This document shows, piece after piece, positions 17,031-26,036 of a stretch of 64,000 nt of DNA (positions are counted from its first letter, which is position 1; each line of letters starts with the position of its first letter). The notes under the pieces are model-generated. The model ran no database searches and was not told the DNA's origin. It saw only the letters and a program-made list of their open reading frames with translations. Position numbers and translations under genes: made by a program. The DNA is from Amycolatopsis mongoliensis (GTDB taxonomy: Bacteria; Actinomycetota; Actinomycetes; Mycobacteriales; Pseudonocardiaceae). The DNA is taken from contig NZ_CP127295.1 in NCBI RefSeq assembly GCF_030285665.1, forward strand, positions 4,402,001-4,466,000, written 5' to 3'.

Positions 17031-17590
17031 GAGCCCGTCCCGTAGACGCGCTTGCAGGTCGCGGACTCGCTGAAGGCCAGGTTCAGCTCGGGGTTCGCCT
17101 TGAGGTCCTTGATCGGGCCCTCCGGGTCGGCGAGCTGCCCCATGGTCGCGTCCGCCTCGGAGATGACCTGGCGCAGGCTGCCCTGGTCGGTCACCTTCGC
17201 CTGCTCCATCTTGGACTTCGTCTCGGTCAGCTTGGACTTGGTCTCGGCGAGGGTGCCGGTCGCCTTGTCCACAGCGGACTGTCCATCCGGGACGGGCGGG
17301 ACACCGGCGGTGCGGATGCCGCCCGCCATGTCGTCGAGGGCCGAGCCGAGACGGCCCAGGAAGTCGACCATCGCGTCCCGGGTCTTCACCGGGTCGGCGT
17401 CGTCGACCGCCGGTGGCTGCGAGAGCTTCGCCGAGCCCGCGGCCACCCCGGTGCACACCTTGTCGACCCAGGCCAGCGCCGCGGGGTCGGCGTGCCGGCC
17501 GGGGTCGGCCGGGGCGCCGGACCCGCAGGCGGAGCACGACAGGAGCGCGGCCGCCGCCATTGCGAGCACCACGCTGTGCATTCTTTTCAT
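17027..17590 (-). CDS. Lipoprotein of unknown function
   Basis: A 187-aa predicted lipoprotein. The start MKRMHS at 17590 gives a classic lipoprotein signal with the lipobox LLSC, followed closely by SACGSG. The mature protein is helical, with a Lys/Thr-rich segment (AETKSKLTETKSKMEQAK) and two further cysteines (KVCTG and ATCKRVYG) that may form a disulfide. No domain is recognised. The upstream in-frame extension to 17803 lacks lipoprotein logic and was rejected. It is the first gene of a two-gene unit with the secreted lipase, overlapping by 4 nt; a role as a lipase partner or foldase is conceivable but unproven. Confidence 0.75.
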   Translation of the reverse strand: MKRMHSVVLAMAAAALLSCSACGSGAPADPGRHADPAALAWVDKVCTGVAAGSAKLSQPPAVDDADPVKTRDAMVDFLGRLGSALDDMAGGIRTAGVPPVPDGQSAVDKATGTLAETKSKLTETKSKMEQAKVTDQGSLRQVISEADATMGQLADPEGPIKDLKANPELNLAFSESATCKRVYGTGS

Positions 17591-17878
17591 GGGTTTCGAA
17601 GCTACGCGGCGCGGTTGCGTGCGGGCAAGAAGAGAATAGCCGGTTGGCACGTGCGTCAACATTCCGCGGCGGGGATTTGTCATGCACGTCAGCGGTTCGC
17701 CGACCGCGCTGTGCTGGGGAAACCTTCCCTTGCCTGCTAGGAACCCGGCCCGGCTGACGTGCCGGGGTGACAATTTACCGGTACCGCGTGACGTTTTCAC
17801 CAAAAGCTCTTGATCGGCGCCATCCGCGCTCGTTAGCTTACGGTCCGGTCGCGATTCTCGAATAGCGCGCGCCGTTTC

Positions 17879-17894
17879 GTATCACTGTTGATAC
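17879..17894. promoter_or_regulatory. Inverted repeat in the leader of the DUF6801-like gene
   Basis: GTATCA-ctgt-TGATAC is a perfect 6-4-6 inverted repeat ending 14 bp before GTG 17909. A possible promoter, TTGATC (17810-17815) with TAGCTT (17834-17839), lies upstream at 18-bp spacing. The repeat could be an operator or a small mRNA hairpin next to the ribosome binding site. The rest of the 17591-17908 interval shows nothing else. Confidence 0.35.
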
Positions 17895-17908
17895 ACGGAA
17901 GGACCATC

Positions 17909-19135
17909 GTGAATCACCCAAGAGGCAAGAAGACGGCCGCGGCCGCCGCGGTCGTGGGCGCGGTGGGGCTGGTCGCCACCGCACTGCTCGTCGGGGCGCA
18001 GACCAGTGCCGCCGACCCGGTTTCGCTGACGCTGAACTACCACTGCACGTTCCCGCTGGTGGGCTCGCAGTCGCTGAAGGTGGTGATCAACACCGATCTG
18101 CCGACCACGGTGAACACCGGGCAGCCGACCGGCGCGTTCGACATCAAGGCCGTGTCCACCATCAACGCGGACACCGTCGCGGGCCTGAGCCTGATCGGCG
18201 CCACGACGATCGAGGGCACCGCGACGGCCGCCGCGACCGTCGCCGCGCCGAGCCTCAACCTGCCGGTCAACGTCCCGATCACGCTGGACAAGACGAACAT
18301 CCCGGCTTCGGGTGAGCTGAACATCAACGCGGCGGGCAAGACCCCGTCGCTGACGTTCACCCAGGCCGGCCAGGCGAAGATCACCGTCGGCGACTTGAAC
18401 CTCAAGGTCACCCCGCGCAAGGCCGACGGCTCGGTCACCGGCATCACGCCGGACGGCACGATCGACGCGCCCTGCACGCAGGACGCCGGCCAGAACAACA
18501 CCCTGGCCACGATCACCATCGCCGGCGGTGGCGGGACGACGACCCCGCCCACCACCACCCCGCCGACGACCACGCCCCCGACCACCACGCCGCCGACGAC
18601 CACCCCGCCCACCACGACCCCGCCGGGCGGGGGCATCAAGTACTCCTTCGGCATCACCGGGTCGACGTCGCTGAAGTCGCTCGGCAGCACCGCGCCGATC
18701 ACCGGCTCGTTCGACGCCGACGTCAACCTGTCGGCCAAGACGTTCACCGGTGACCTGAAGCTGAACCCGACGCACACCGACTTCAAGCTCTTCGGGTTCC
18801 TGCAGGGCAGCTCGGACGTCAAGGTCGTGCAGAACGGCCCGCAGACCGGGGAGCTGGTGGGCACCGGCTTCAAGGCGCACATCAAGTTCGACACGTTCCT
18901 CACCACGGTCAACCTGTTCGGCATCCCGATCAGCACCGACCCGAAGTGCGGCACGGTCAGCTCGTCGACCAGCGAAATGACCACCGGTCCCGACTTCGAC
19001 CTGCTCAAGGGCGGCAAGCTGTCGGGCACCTACTCGCTGTCCGCGCTGCAGAACTGCGGCTCGTTCAACGACATCATCAGCGCGTTCGCGAAGAGCGACG
19101 GCAACACGCTGGACCTCGTGCTCGCCAAGAAGTGA
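17909..19135 (+). CDS. Secreted protein with two DUF6801-like domains and a TTTPP linker
   Basis: A 408-aa exported protein. GTG 17909 has GGAAGGA five bases upstream. A signal peptide (about 30 residues, AAAAVVGAVGLVATALLV, cut near TSAA-DP) precedes a beta-rich domain beginning NYHCTFPLVGSQ (about 40-205), a linker with repeated TTTPP units (about 209-240) and a second beta-rich domain (about 245-408) with paired cysteines (DPKCG, LQNCGSF). I recognise the family as DUF6801-like; its function is not established. The absence of an LPxTG motif suggests release from the cell. It is followed by a paralogue after a strong hairpin. Confidence 0.75.
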   Translation: MNHPRGKKTAAAAAVVGAVGLVATALLVGAQTSAADPVSLTLNYHCTFPLVGSQSLKVVINTDLPTTVNTGQPTGAFDIKAVSTINADTVAGLSLIGATTIEGTATAAATVAAPSLNLPVNVPITLDKTNIPASGELNINAAGKTPSLTFTQAGQAKITVGDLNLKVTPRKADGSVTGITPDGTIDAPCTQDAGQNNTLATITIAGGGGTTTPPTTTPPTTTPPTTTPPTTTPPTTTPPGGGIKYSFGITGSTSLKSLGSTAPITGSFDADVNLSAKTFTGDLKLNPTHTDFKLFGFLQGSSDVKVVQNGPQTGELVGTGFKAHIKFDTFLTTVNLFGIPISTDPKCGTVSSSTSEMTTGPDFDLLKGGKLSGTYSLSALQNCGSFNDIISAFAKSDGNTLDLVLAKK

Positions 19136-19144
19136 CCCGAACTG

Positions 19145-19175
19145 CCGGCCCCCGTCGCGCCGCGGCGGGGGCCGG
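19145..19175 (+). terminator. Hairpin after the first DUF6801-like gene
   Basis: The arms CCGGCCCCCGTCGC (19145-19158) and GCGGCGGGGGCCGG (19162-19175) form a 14-bp stem with one G-T pair and a 3-nt loop, starting 10 bp after the stop. There is no T-tract. Because the next gene follows only 27 bp later, it may attenuate rather than end transcription. Confidence 0.5.
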
Positions 19176-19201
19176 TGCCACGCCCCGGAAGGAGAGAGCC
19201 C

Positions 19202-20266
19202 GTGCGGAAAGCCCGGTCGTTGCTCGCGGCGGGCCTCGCCTGCCTGGTGCTGCCGCTGCCCGCCCCGCCCGCGGACGCGTCGACGCCGATCGACAGGAAG
19301 CTGAGCTTCACCTGCCCGTTTCCCTTGATCGGCAAGCAAAAGCTGGACGTCGAGGTCAAGGCGTCCTTCGAGGTGCCCGCCGCACCCGGCGGCACGTTCA
19401 CGACGACGGACCTCACGGTCGCGGTGACCGTGCCGGACAAGTCCACCCGCGGCCTGGCCTTGGTCGGCGCGGCGAGCATCGAAGGGACGGCGTCCGCAGG
19501 GGTGACGCTGGCCAACGGCTCGCTGACGCTGCCGCTCGCCCTGCCGCTGACCGTGGCCAAGACGGCGGTGCCGCCGTCGGGGGCGTTCACCACCCGGGCC
19601 AGCGGGTCGGTCCCGCCGGTGCAGCTGCCGAACGCGGGCCGGACGACGCTGACGATCGGGGACTTCAGCACCCGGTTGACGCCGAAGAAGGCGGACGGCT
19701 CGTTCACCGGGCTCGGCTCGTTCACCTCGGACTGCACGCTCGATCCCGGTCAGGACCCGGTTCTGCTGAGCTTCGACCTCGGCGGCACGCAGTCGTCGTA
19801 CGAGTACGGCGTCACCGGGACGACCACGCTGAAGGCGCTCGGGGCGAGCGCGCCGGTCACCGGTTCGCTGGCCGTCCCGGCGTTCGGTACGGCGTTCGAC
19901 CGGACGCGGGTGGAGTTCAAGGTCTTCGGGTTCGTGCCCGGGACGGCCGACCTGCGGTTCGCCCCGGACGGCCCGCAGACCGGCGAGCTGACCGGCGGCG
20001 GGTTCGTCGCGCACGCGAACCTCGCGCTGGCCCTGCCGCAGGTGACGCTCTTCGGGCTGCCCGTCGCCGACGCGGGCTGCCGGGCGAGCGCGCCGATCCC
20101 GGTCGACCTGAAGTCCGGGAATGGCTTCGTGCTCGCGTCGGGCGGGCCGGTGAGCGGGGAGTACCCGATCCCGCCGCTGACCGGCTGCGGCTCGTTCACG
20201 GCGTACCTGAGCTCGCTGGTCCAGGGGCCGGGCAACACGTTCGCGCTGACGGTGACCGCGCGCTGA
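19202..20266 (+). CDS. Secreted DUF6801-like protein (tandem paralogue)
   Basis: A 354-aa paralogue of the preceding gene. GTG 19202 follows GGAAGGAGAG. The signal peptide (ARSLLAAGLACLVLPLP) is cut near ADA-ST. The first domain begins LSFTCPFPLIGKQ, matching the paralogue's HCTFPLVGSQ. The second domain carries YEYGVTGTTTLKALG, parallel to YSFGITGSTSLKSLG upstream, and ends with LTGCGSFTAYLSSLV. Here the TTTPP linker is missing and the domains abut. The two genes have clearly arisen by duplication. Function is unknown; a cell-surface or secreted structural role is likely from the fold and export signal. Confidence 0.75.
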   Translation: MRKARSLLAAGLACLVLPLPAPPADASTPIDRKLSFTCPFPLIGKQKLDVEVKASFEVPAAPGGTFTTTDLTVAVTVPDKSTRGLALVGAASIEGTASAGVTLANGSLTLPLALPLTVAKTAVPPSGAFTTRASGSVPPVQLPNAGRTTLTIGDFSTRLTPKKADGSFTGLGSFTSDCTLDPGQDPVLLSFDLGGTQSSYEYGVTGTTTLKALGASAPVTGSLAVPAFGTAFDRTRVEFKVFGFVPGTADLRFAPDGPQTGELTGGGFVAHANLALALPQVTLFGLPVADAGCRASAPIPVDLKSGNGFVLASGGPVSGEYPIPPLTGCGSFTAYLSSLVQGPGNTFALTVTAR

Positions 20267-20345
20267 AGAAAGGTCCGCCGTCCTGTCGATTCCGCCTCCT
20301 CCCGCGTGACGGAGTAGGAAAGGACCACGACGAGAGGAAACGGAC

Positions 20346-20684
20346 ATGGCGCAGTACGCGGTGCTCATCTACGAGCGGGTGGCCCCCGAGGACCTGCCGA
20401 AGGAGATCATGGACCGGCACCTGGGACTGCCCGACCGGATCGGCGAGCTGGGCGGCAAGGTGACCGCGGGCCTGGCCCTGCAGCCGAACGAGACGGCCAC
20501 CGCGATCCGCGGCGACCTGGTGACCGACGGGCCGTTCGTGGAGACCAAGGAGGTGCTGGCCGGCGTGTACGTCCTGGAGGCCCGCGACCTCGACCACGCC
20601 CTCGCCTGCGCGAAGCTGACGCCGGTCGTCGAGGGCGGGGTCGAGGTCCGGCCGCTCGTCGGCTTCCAGGTGGTGCCGGACTGA
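20346..20684 (+). CDS. YCII-related protein
   Basis: A 112-aa YCII-fold protein (DGPF family). ATG 20346 follows GAGAGGAAAC. The family motif TDGPFVETKEVLAG is present at about residues 60-73 and the C-terminus VEVRPLVGF is typical. These small ferredoxin-like-fold proteins are nearly always encoded immediately upstream of an ECF42-type sigma factor, as here, where its stop overlaps the apparent start of the sigma gene. Their function is thought to be linked to that sigma factor, but the signal is unknown. Confidence 0.85.
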   Translation: MAQYAVLIYERVAPEDLPKEIMDRHLGLPDRIGELGGKVTAGLALQPNETATAIRGDLVTDGPFVETKEVLAGVYVLEARDLDHALACAKLTPVVEGGVEVRPLVGFQVVPD

Positions 20685-21904
20685 CCTCCGTCCCGGACGC
20701 CGTCGCCGAAGCGCACCGTCGCGAGTGGGCCTACGTGCTCGCCGCGACGGTGCGGGTCACGCGCGACCTCGACGAGGCCGAAGAGGCCGTCCAGGACGCC
20801 TACCTCCAGGCGCTGAAGCGCTGGGCGGCCGACGGCGTCCCGGAGCGGCCCGGCGCGTGGCTGACCACGGTCGCGCGCCGGACCGCGCTCAACGGCGTCC
20901 GGCACCGGGAGGTGCTGCGGCGCAAGCTGCCGCTGCTGGTCGAGCCGGCCGTCGCCGAGCCGCCGGAACCGGCCGGGCCGATCCCGGACGACCGGCTCCG
21001 GCTCGTCTTCACCTGCTGCCACCCGGCGCTGGCGCAGGAGGCCCAGATCGCGCTGACGCTGCGGCTGGTGTGCGGCGTCGCGACGGCCGACATCGCGCAC
21101 GCCTTCCTGGTGCCCGAGCCGACGATGGCCGCCCGGATCACCCGCGCCAAGAAGAAGATCGCCGCCGCGCGGATCCCGTACGCGGTGCCCTCGGCCGAGG
21201 AGCTGCCGGAGCGCGTGTCCGTCGTGCTGACCGTGCTGCACCTGCTCTACTCGGCCGGGCACACCGCTGCGTCGGGGAACGACCTCGTGCGGGACGAGCT
21301 GACCGGCCGCGCGCTGGACCTGGCGCGGATGCTGCGGACCCTGCTGCCCGCCGACACCGAGGTCGCCGGGCTGCTCGCGCTCCTGCTGGTCCACCAGGCC
21401 CGCCGGGCCACCCGGACCGACGACGCCGGGCGGCTGCTGCGGCTCGAAGAGCAGGACCGCACGCGCTGGGACACGGCGATGGTCGCCGAGGCCGACCGGC
21501 TCGTGGTCGAGGCGCTCACGGGCGGTCCGCCCGGGCGGTTCGGCGTCCAGGCCGCGATCGCCGCCCTGCACGCCCAGGCGCCCGGCTACGCCGAGACGGA
21601 CTGGCCGCAGATCCTGGCCCTCTACGACGTGCTGCTGCGCCTGTGGCCCTCGCCCGTGGTGGCGCTCAACCGCGCGGTCGCCCTGGCCATGGTCGAAGGC
21701 CCGGAAGCCGCCCTCGCCGAAATCGCCCGGCTGGAGGTCGGCGGCCGGCTCGCCGGCTACCGCTACCTGCCCGCCGCCAAAGCCGACCTGCTGCACCGCC
21801 TCGGCCGCGACGCCGAGGCGGCCGAGGCCTACCGGGCCGCGCTCGCGTTGAGCGACAACGCCGTCGAGCAGGAGTTCCTCGCCGCGCGGCTCAGCGGCGC
21901 CTGA
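20681..21904 (+). CDS. ECF42-type RNA polymerase sigma factor
   Basis: A sigma factor of the ECF group with a long C-terminal extension. Region 2 (DLDEAEEAVQDAYLQALKRW), region 4 (LRLVCGVATADIAHAFLVPE) and the extension (VASYRYLP-type TPR helices, VVALNRAVALAMVEGPEAAL) match the ECF42 group, about 400 aa. The coding frame continues upstream of GTG 20735 through EAHRREWAYVLAAT, which the family needs, up to CTG 20681. No ATG or GTG exists there, so the likely start is CTG, overlapping the YCII stop (ctga) and giving 407 aa. If CTG is not used, the protein would lack the start of region 2. No anti-sigma gene is adjacent. Confidence 0.85.
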   Translation: MTSVPDAVAEAHRREWAYVLAATVRVTRDLDEAEEAVQDAYLQALKRWAADGVPERPGAWLTTVARRTALNGVRHREVLRRKLPLLVEPAVAEPPEPAGPIPDDRLRLVFTCCHPALAQEAQIALTLRLVCGVATADIAHAFLVPEPTMAARITRAKKKIAAARIPYAVPSAEELPERVSVVLTVLHLLYSAGHTAASGNDLVRDELTGRALDLARMLRTLLPADTEVAGLLALLLVHQARRATRTDDAGRLLRLEEQDRTRWDTAMVAEADRLVVEALTGGPPGRFGVQAAIAALHAQAPGYAETDWPQILALYDVLLRLWPSPVVALNRAVALAMVEGPEAALAEIARLEVGGRLAGYRYLPAAKADLLHRLGRDAEAAEAYRAALALSDNAVEQEFLAARLSGA

Positions 21905-22250
21905 GCAGCAGGACGAACCCGGCGGCCGAAAGGACCAGCGCGGCCAGGAAGAACGCGCCGTGCACGACGGCGCCCGCGGTGACGTCCCCGGCCAGCTGCA
22001 GCACCAGGTCCGCGATGCCGACCACGCCGATGACCGCCAGCGCGACCCGGGTTCCGCCGACCCCGCGGTACACGCCCAGGACGAGCAACGCCCACAGCCC
22101 GGCGCAGACCACGTACGCGAGCAGCGCGACCGGGAGCGGGACGGCGGCTTCGACGGCCGTCCGGCGGCCGCCGAGCAGTGAGCCGAGGAACCAGCACGCC
22201 GTGGCGCCCCACCAGGCGAAGGCGGCGCGCGGCGCCCGGGTCGGGGACAT
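21891..22250 (-). CDS. Small four-helix membrane protein
   Basis: A 119-aa integral membrane protein with four predicted helices (about residues 10-28, 38-60, 68-86 and 92-114) and a terminal RRR. ATG 22250. It resembles the many small DUF-type membrane proteins of actinomycetes; I cannot name the family. Its 3' end overlaps that of the convergent sigma factor gene by 14 bp, so the two transcripts are antisense there. Confidence 0.7.
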   Translation of the reverse strand: MSPTRAPRAAFAWWGATACWFLGSLLGGRRTAVEAAVPLPVALLAYVVCAGLWALLVLGVYRGVGGTRVALAVIGVVGIADLVLQLAGDVTAGAVVHGAFFLAALVLSAAGFVLLLRRR

Positions 22251-22446
22251 GGCCGCAGCGTAGGTCCGGACCGTCCGGTTCCGGCACGGTCACGACCCGA
22301 ACCGTTACCCGTCCGGTGACACACCGGGGTGCTATAAAACGCTACCTCTGTGGGACCGCTTCCACGGCCGTAGGCGGCCGCCGCCGGTGCCGCTAGGGTG
22401 ATCGTCTGGATGTGCTGGCTCACGAGCAGCCGAACGGGAGAAGCCG

Positions 22447-23643
22447 GTGACCGCCGCGCACGACTCATCGTGGGACTCCGGCATCCGCTTGCGCGTGCTG
22501 CTCGTCGAGGACGACGACGGCGACGCGCTGCTGGTCGAGGAGATGCTCGCGGACACGTCCGTGCCGTTCTCGCTCGAACGCGTCGAAACGCTCGCCGCCG
22601 CGCTGGCCGGCCCGCTCACCGCCGACTGCGTCGTCCTCGACCTGCAGCTGCCCGACGCCATGGGCCTGAGCGGGCTGACGAAGCTCGGCCAGCACGCGCC
22701 CGGCGTCGCGGTCGTCGTGCTGACCGGGCAGCACGACCAGGCCACCGGCGTCGCCGCGGTCGCCGCCGGCGCCCAGGACTACCTCGTCAAGGACCAGGTG
22801 GACGGGCCGCTGCTGGTGAAGGCGCTGCGCTTCGCCCGCGAACGCAAGCGCGCCGAGCAGGTCGAGCAGCAGTTCCTGCAGCAGCAGCTGCTCGCCCGGG
22901 AGAACGCGCGGCTCGAACGCGGCCTGCTGCCCGTGCCGCTGCTGCGCGACCCGTACCTCGAGCTGGCCTCCCGCTACCGCCCGGGCCGCAACGGTTCCCT
23001 GCTGGGCGGCGACTTCTACGACGCGATCGAGCTCGCCGACGGCACCGTGCACATGATGATCGGCGACGTCTGCGGCCACGGCCCGGACGAGGCCGCGCTC
23101 GGCGTCGCGCTGCGGATCGCGTGGCGCTCGCTCGTGATGGCCGGCCTGCCGATGGCCGACGTGCTGAGCATGGTCGAGCGGGTGCTGGTGCACGAGCGGA
23201 TCGAGCCGCTGTTCGCCACGGTCTGCATGGTCGTCGTCGCGCCGGACCGAAGATCCCTGCGCCTGTCGCTGGCCGGGCACCTCCCGCCGCTGCTGCTCAC
23301 CCCTGGCGACGGGCACCTGCTCTCCGGGAAACACCTCGGCGTCCCGCTCGGCGTCGTCGAAGGCACGAAGTGGGAAGCGCTCGACGTGCCGCTGGAACCG
23401 GGCTGGTCGCTGCTGCTCTACACCGACGGCGTGTTCGAGGGCCGCGTCGGCGCCGGGTCGGAACGGCTCGGCCACGAGCGGATGGCCGCCATCGTCCTCG
23501 AGATCCAGCACCAGGCCGGGCTGGCCGGCACCGACCTGCTCGACGAGCTGATCGCCCGCGCCGAGCGGCTCAACTCCGGCCCCCTCGACGACGACGTCGC
23601 CCTCGCCCTGCTCAGCCACGACCCGGGGGAGCACGCCCGATGA
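22447..23643 (+). CDS. Response regulator receiver fused to PP2C-type (SpoIIE) phosphatase
   Basis: A 398-aa protein. The receiver domain (about 15-135) has the acidic pocket EDDDGD, phospho-acceptor Asp65 (VVLDLQLPD) and the YLVKD lysine. A coiled-coil linker (about 135-160, EQVEQQFLQQQLL) leads to a SpoIIE/PP2C phosphatase domain (about 165-390) with the metal-binding motifs LLGGDFYD, GDVCGHG and LDDDVAL. Such RsbP/RssB-type fusions dephosphorylate STAS proteins after activation by a kinase. GTG 22447 follows GGGAGAA. The stop overlaps the kinase gene by 4 nt. The STAS protein at 25645 is a natural substrate. Confidence 0.9.
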   Translation: MTAAHDSSWDSGIRLRVLLVEDDDGDALLVEEMLADTSVPFSLERVETLAAALAGPLTADCVVLDLQLPDAMGLSGLTKLGQHAPGVAVVVLTGQHDQATGVAAVAAGAQDYLVKDQVDGPLLVKALRFARERKRAEQVEQQFLQQQLLARENARLERGLLPVPLLRDPYLELASRYRPGRNGSLLGGDFYDAIELADGTVHMMIGDVCGHGPDEAALGVALRIAWRSLVMAGLPMADVLSMVERVLVHERIEPLFATVCMVVVAPDRRSLRLSLAGHLPPLLLTPGDGHLLSGKHLGVPLGVVEGTKWEALDVPLEPGWSLLLYTDGVFEGRVGAGSERLGHERMAAIVLEIQHQAGLAGTDLLDELIARAERLNSGPLDDDVALALLSHDPGEHAR

Positions 23644-25160
23644 GCGCTGAAGCGCGAGGCTGGTCGATCCGCCGCTGGCTGACCCTGTTCGCCGTCGCCG
23701 AAGCCGTGCTGCTGCTCGCCGCCCTGGTCGGCGGCGCGGTCGCGCTGGCCAGCCTGACCGCGGCCCGCAACAGCCTCCTCGACGTCATCGGGCCGCAGCG
23801 GCTGGCCGCCTACCAGCTGTCCACCTCGCTGCTGAACCAGGAGACCGGCGTCCGCGGCTACCAGCTCGGCCGGCAGCCGGAGTTCCTCACCCCGTACACC
23901 GACGGCGTCCGGTCGCAGGCCGACGCGGTCGCGCAGCTGCGGCAGCTCGGCGCGGTGCCCGGCACGCAGATCGGCGACGACCTCGAGACCGTCCTGCGGG
24001 CGGCCACCACCTGGCAGGCCGCGGCCGCGCCCACCATCGCGCCCGGGGCGGCCCCGGTGAGCCCGGCGCAGGTCCAGCGCGGCCGGACGCTGTTCGACAC
24101 GGTCCGCCGGGCCCTGGACGCCCAGCTCACCCACCTCGGCGCGGTCCGCGACGCCGGCCGCGCGGACCTGGACGCCGCGGCGGCGTTCCTGACCTCCATG
24201 CTCATCGCGGTCGCCGTGCTGGTCGTGCTGCTGTTCGTGGTGCTGTTCCTCGGCCTGCGGCAGGTCATCACCCGGCCGATCGTGCGGCTGGCGGACGAGG
24301 TCCGCCACGTCGCCGACCAGGACGTCCGACGGCCGGTGAACGGGAGCGGGCCACGCGAGATCGCCCAGCTCGGCGCCGACGTCGAGGCCATGCGGCTGCG
24401 CATCCTCGACGAGGTCGCCGAGCTCGAGCGGGCGCACGCGATGCTGGACCGGCGCACGCGCGAGCTGGAACGGTCGAACGCCGACCTGGAGCAGTTCGCC
24501 TACGTCGCTTCACACGACCTGCAGGAGCCGCTGCGGAAGGTGGCGAGCTTCTGCCAGCTACTGCAGAAGCGCTACCAGGGCCTGCTCGACGAGCGCGGCG
24601 AGCAGTACATCGAGTACGCCGTCGACGGCGCGAAGCGCATGCAGGGCCTGATCAACGACCTCCTGGCGTTCTCGCGGGTCGGGCGCAAGCCGGGCGAGCA
24701 CGTCGTGGTCGAGGCGAGCCGGCTGGTCGACGACGCGCTGGCGAACCTGGAGGTCGCGCTCTCGCTGAGCGGCGGCAAGGTCGACCGCGGTGAGCTGCCG
24801 GAGGTGCGCGTCGAGCCGGCGCTGATGACGGCGGTGTTCCAGAACCTGATCGGCAACGCCCTGAAGTTCAAGGGCGAGGCGCCGCCGGAGGTGCGCGTCA
24901 CCGCGGACGGCGACGGCGACGGCTGGGTTTTCACCGTGTCGGACAACGGGATCGGCATCGACGCGGAGTACGCCGAACGGGTCTTCGCGCTGTTCCAGCG
25001 CCTGCACACCCGCAGCGCGTACCCGGGCACCGGGATCGGGCTCGCCCTGTGCCGCCGGATCGTCGAGTACCACGGCGGCCGGATCTGGCTCGACACCGAG
25101 GCCGAGGGCACCACGTTCCGCTTCACCCTGCCCGCCACCGAGGACAATGGGGACGCATGA
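23640..25160 (+). CDS. Membrane sensor histidine kinase (CHASE3-HAMP)
   Basis: A 506-aa kinase. Two membrane helices (about 15-40 and 182-206) enclose an extracytoplasmic CHASE3-like helical domain with [17 protein letters not shown] (about 207-260), a coiled coil, the phospho-acceptor His292 in [12 protein letters not shown] and an HATPase domain with [16 protein letters not shown] and [11 protein letters not shown] follow. The HDLQEPLR box is typical of phytochrome-like and CHASE3 kinases. ATG 23640 overlaps the phosphatase stop (atga) and its own stop overlaps the receiver gene, so the three are one translational unit. The ligand is unknown. Confidence 0.9.
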   Translation: MSAEARGWSIRRWLTLFAVAEAVLLLAALVGGAVALASLTAARNSLLDVIGPQRLAAYQLSTSLLNQETGVRGYQLGRQPEFLTPYTDGVRSQADAVAQLRQLGAVPGTQIGDDLETVLRAATTWQAAAAPTIAPGAAPVSPAQVQRGRTLFDTVRRALDAQLTHLGAVRDAGRADLDAAAAFLTSMLIAVAVLVVLLFVVLFLGLRQVITRPIVRLADEVRHVADQDVRRPVNGSGPREIAQLGADVEAMRLRILDEVAELERAHAMLDRRTRELERSNADLEQFAYVASHDLQEPLRKVASFCQLLQKRYQGLLDERGEQYIEYAVDGAKRMQGLINDLLAFSRVGRKPGEHVVVEASRLVDDALANLEVALSLSGGKVDRGELPEVRVEPALMTAVFQNLIGNALKFKGEAPPEVRVTADGDGDGWVFTVSDNGIGIDAEYAERVFALFQRLHTRSAYPGTGIGLALCRRIVEYHGGRIWLDTEAEGTTFRFTLPATEDNGDA

Positions 25161-25597
25161 CGCAGGCGCACGCACCGATCGACATCCTGCTCGTCGAGGA
25201 CGACCCCGGCGACGTGCTGATGACGCGCGAGGCCTTCGAGCACCACAAGATCCGCAACGCCCTGCACGTCGCGAGCGACGGCGTCGAGGCGCTCGAGTTC
25301 CTGAACCACCAGGGACGCTTCGCGGCGGCGCCGCGGCCGGGGCTGATCCTGCTCGACCTCAACCTGCCCCGCAAGGACGGCCGGGAGCTGCTCGGCGAGA
25401 TCAAGCAGGACCCGGAGCTGCGCACCATCCCGGTGGTCGTGCTGACGACGTCCGAAGCGGACGAGGACATCGTGCGCAGCTACGACCTGCACGCCAACGC
25501 CTACGTCACCAAGCCGGTCGACTTCGAGAAGTTCGTCGAAGTGGTCCGGAAGATCGACGACTTCTGGGTCACGGTCGTCAAGCTGCCGCACCGGTGA
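25157..25597 (+). CDS. Single-domain response regulator (Rcp1-like)
   Basis: A 146-aa stand-alone receiver with pocket residues VEDDPGD, phospho-acceptor Asp67 ([13 protein letters not shown]), Thr in VLTTSEA and Lys in YVTKPVDF. The NLPRKDG loop and the long insertion before it match Rcp1-type receivers that pair with phytochrome-like kinases, as does the upstream kinase. It has no output domain, so it probably acts as a phosphate shuttle or allosteric partner. It starts at ATG 25157 with 4-nt overlap. Confidence 0.9.
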   Translation: MTQAHAPIDILLVEDDPGDVLMTREAFEHHKIRNALHVASDGVEALEFLNHQGRFAAAPRPGLILLDLNLPRKDGRELLGEIKQDPELRTIPVVVLTTSEADEDIVRSYDLHANAYVTKPVDFEKFVEVVRKIDDFWVTVVKLPHR

Positions 25598-25644
25598 GGA
25601 GCGTCGATGGCGGGGCGCCGGGGATTGGGGCACCATAGAGCGCC

Positions 25645-26004
25645 GTGACCTCTTCATCCCGGGATCTTCCCGCCGTCGAGCTGGCGGTCACGCTCGACTG
25701 GCGGGGCACGGCCGCGGTGCTGCGCGTGGCGGGGGAGATCGACCTGCTGAGCGCGCCGGAGTTCGAGGAAGTCGTCGACGTCGTGCTGGCCGACGAGCCG
25801 CGGACGCTGGTGGTCGACCTGCGCGCGGTGACGTTCTTCTGCTCGGCGGGCCTGCAGGTGCTCGCGGCGGCGCACCGCCGGCTCCCCGAGCACGCGCTGC
25901 GGGTGGTGAGCGACTCGCCGGTGACGTCGGGGCCGCTGAGGACCACCGGCCTCGACACGTGGATCGGTATCCACGCGACGGTCGACGAAGCGCTGGCCAA
26001 GTGA
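25645..26004 (+). CDS. STAS domain anti-sigma factor antagonist
   Basis: A 119-aa STAS protein. The strand-turn-helix with the phosphorylatable serine is TFFCSAGLQVL (Ser67), preceded by VVDLRAV, as in RsbV/SpoIIAA proteins. When unphosphorylated it would sequester a RsbW-like kinase; the PP2C protein upstream would dephosphorylate it. GTG 25645 lies 47 bp after the receiver gene. It is followed after 32 bp by an RsbW-like gene. No sigma factor of the sigma-B type is seen in this block. Confidence 0.85.
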   Translation: MTSSSRDLPAVELAVTLDWRGTAAVLRVAGEIDLLSAPEFEEVVDVVLADEPRTLVVDLRAVTFFCSAGLQVLAAAHRRLPEHALRVVSDSPVTSGPLRTTGLDTWIGIHATVDEALAK

Positions 26005-26036
26005 CGGCCCCCGGCTGGGGAGAAAGGCGACCCCCG

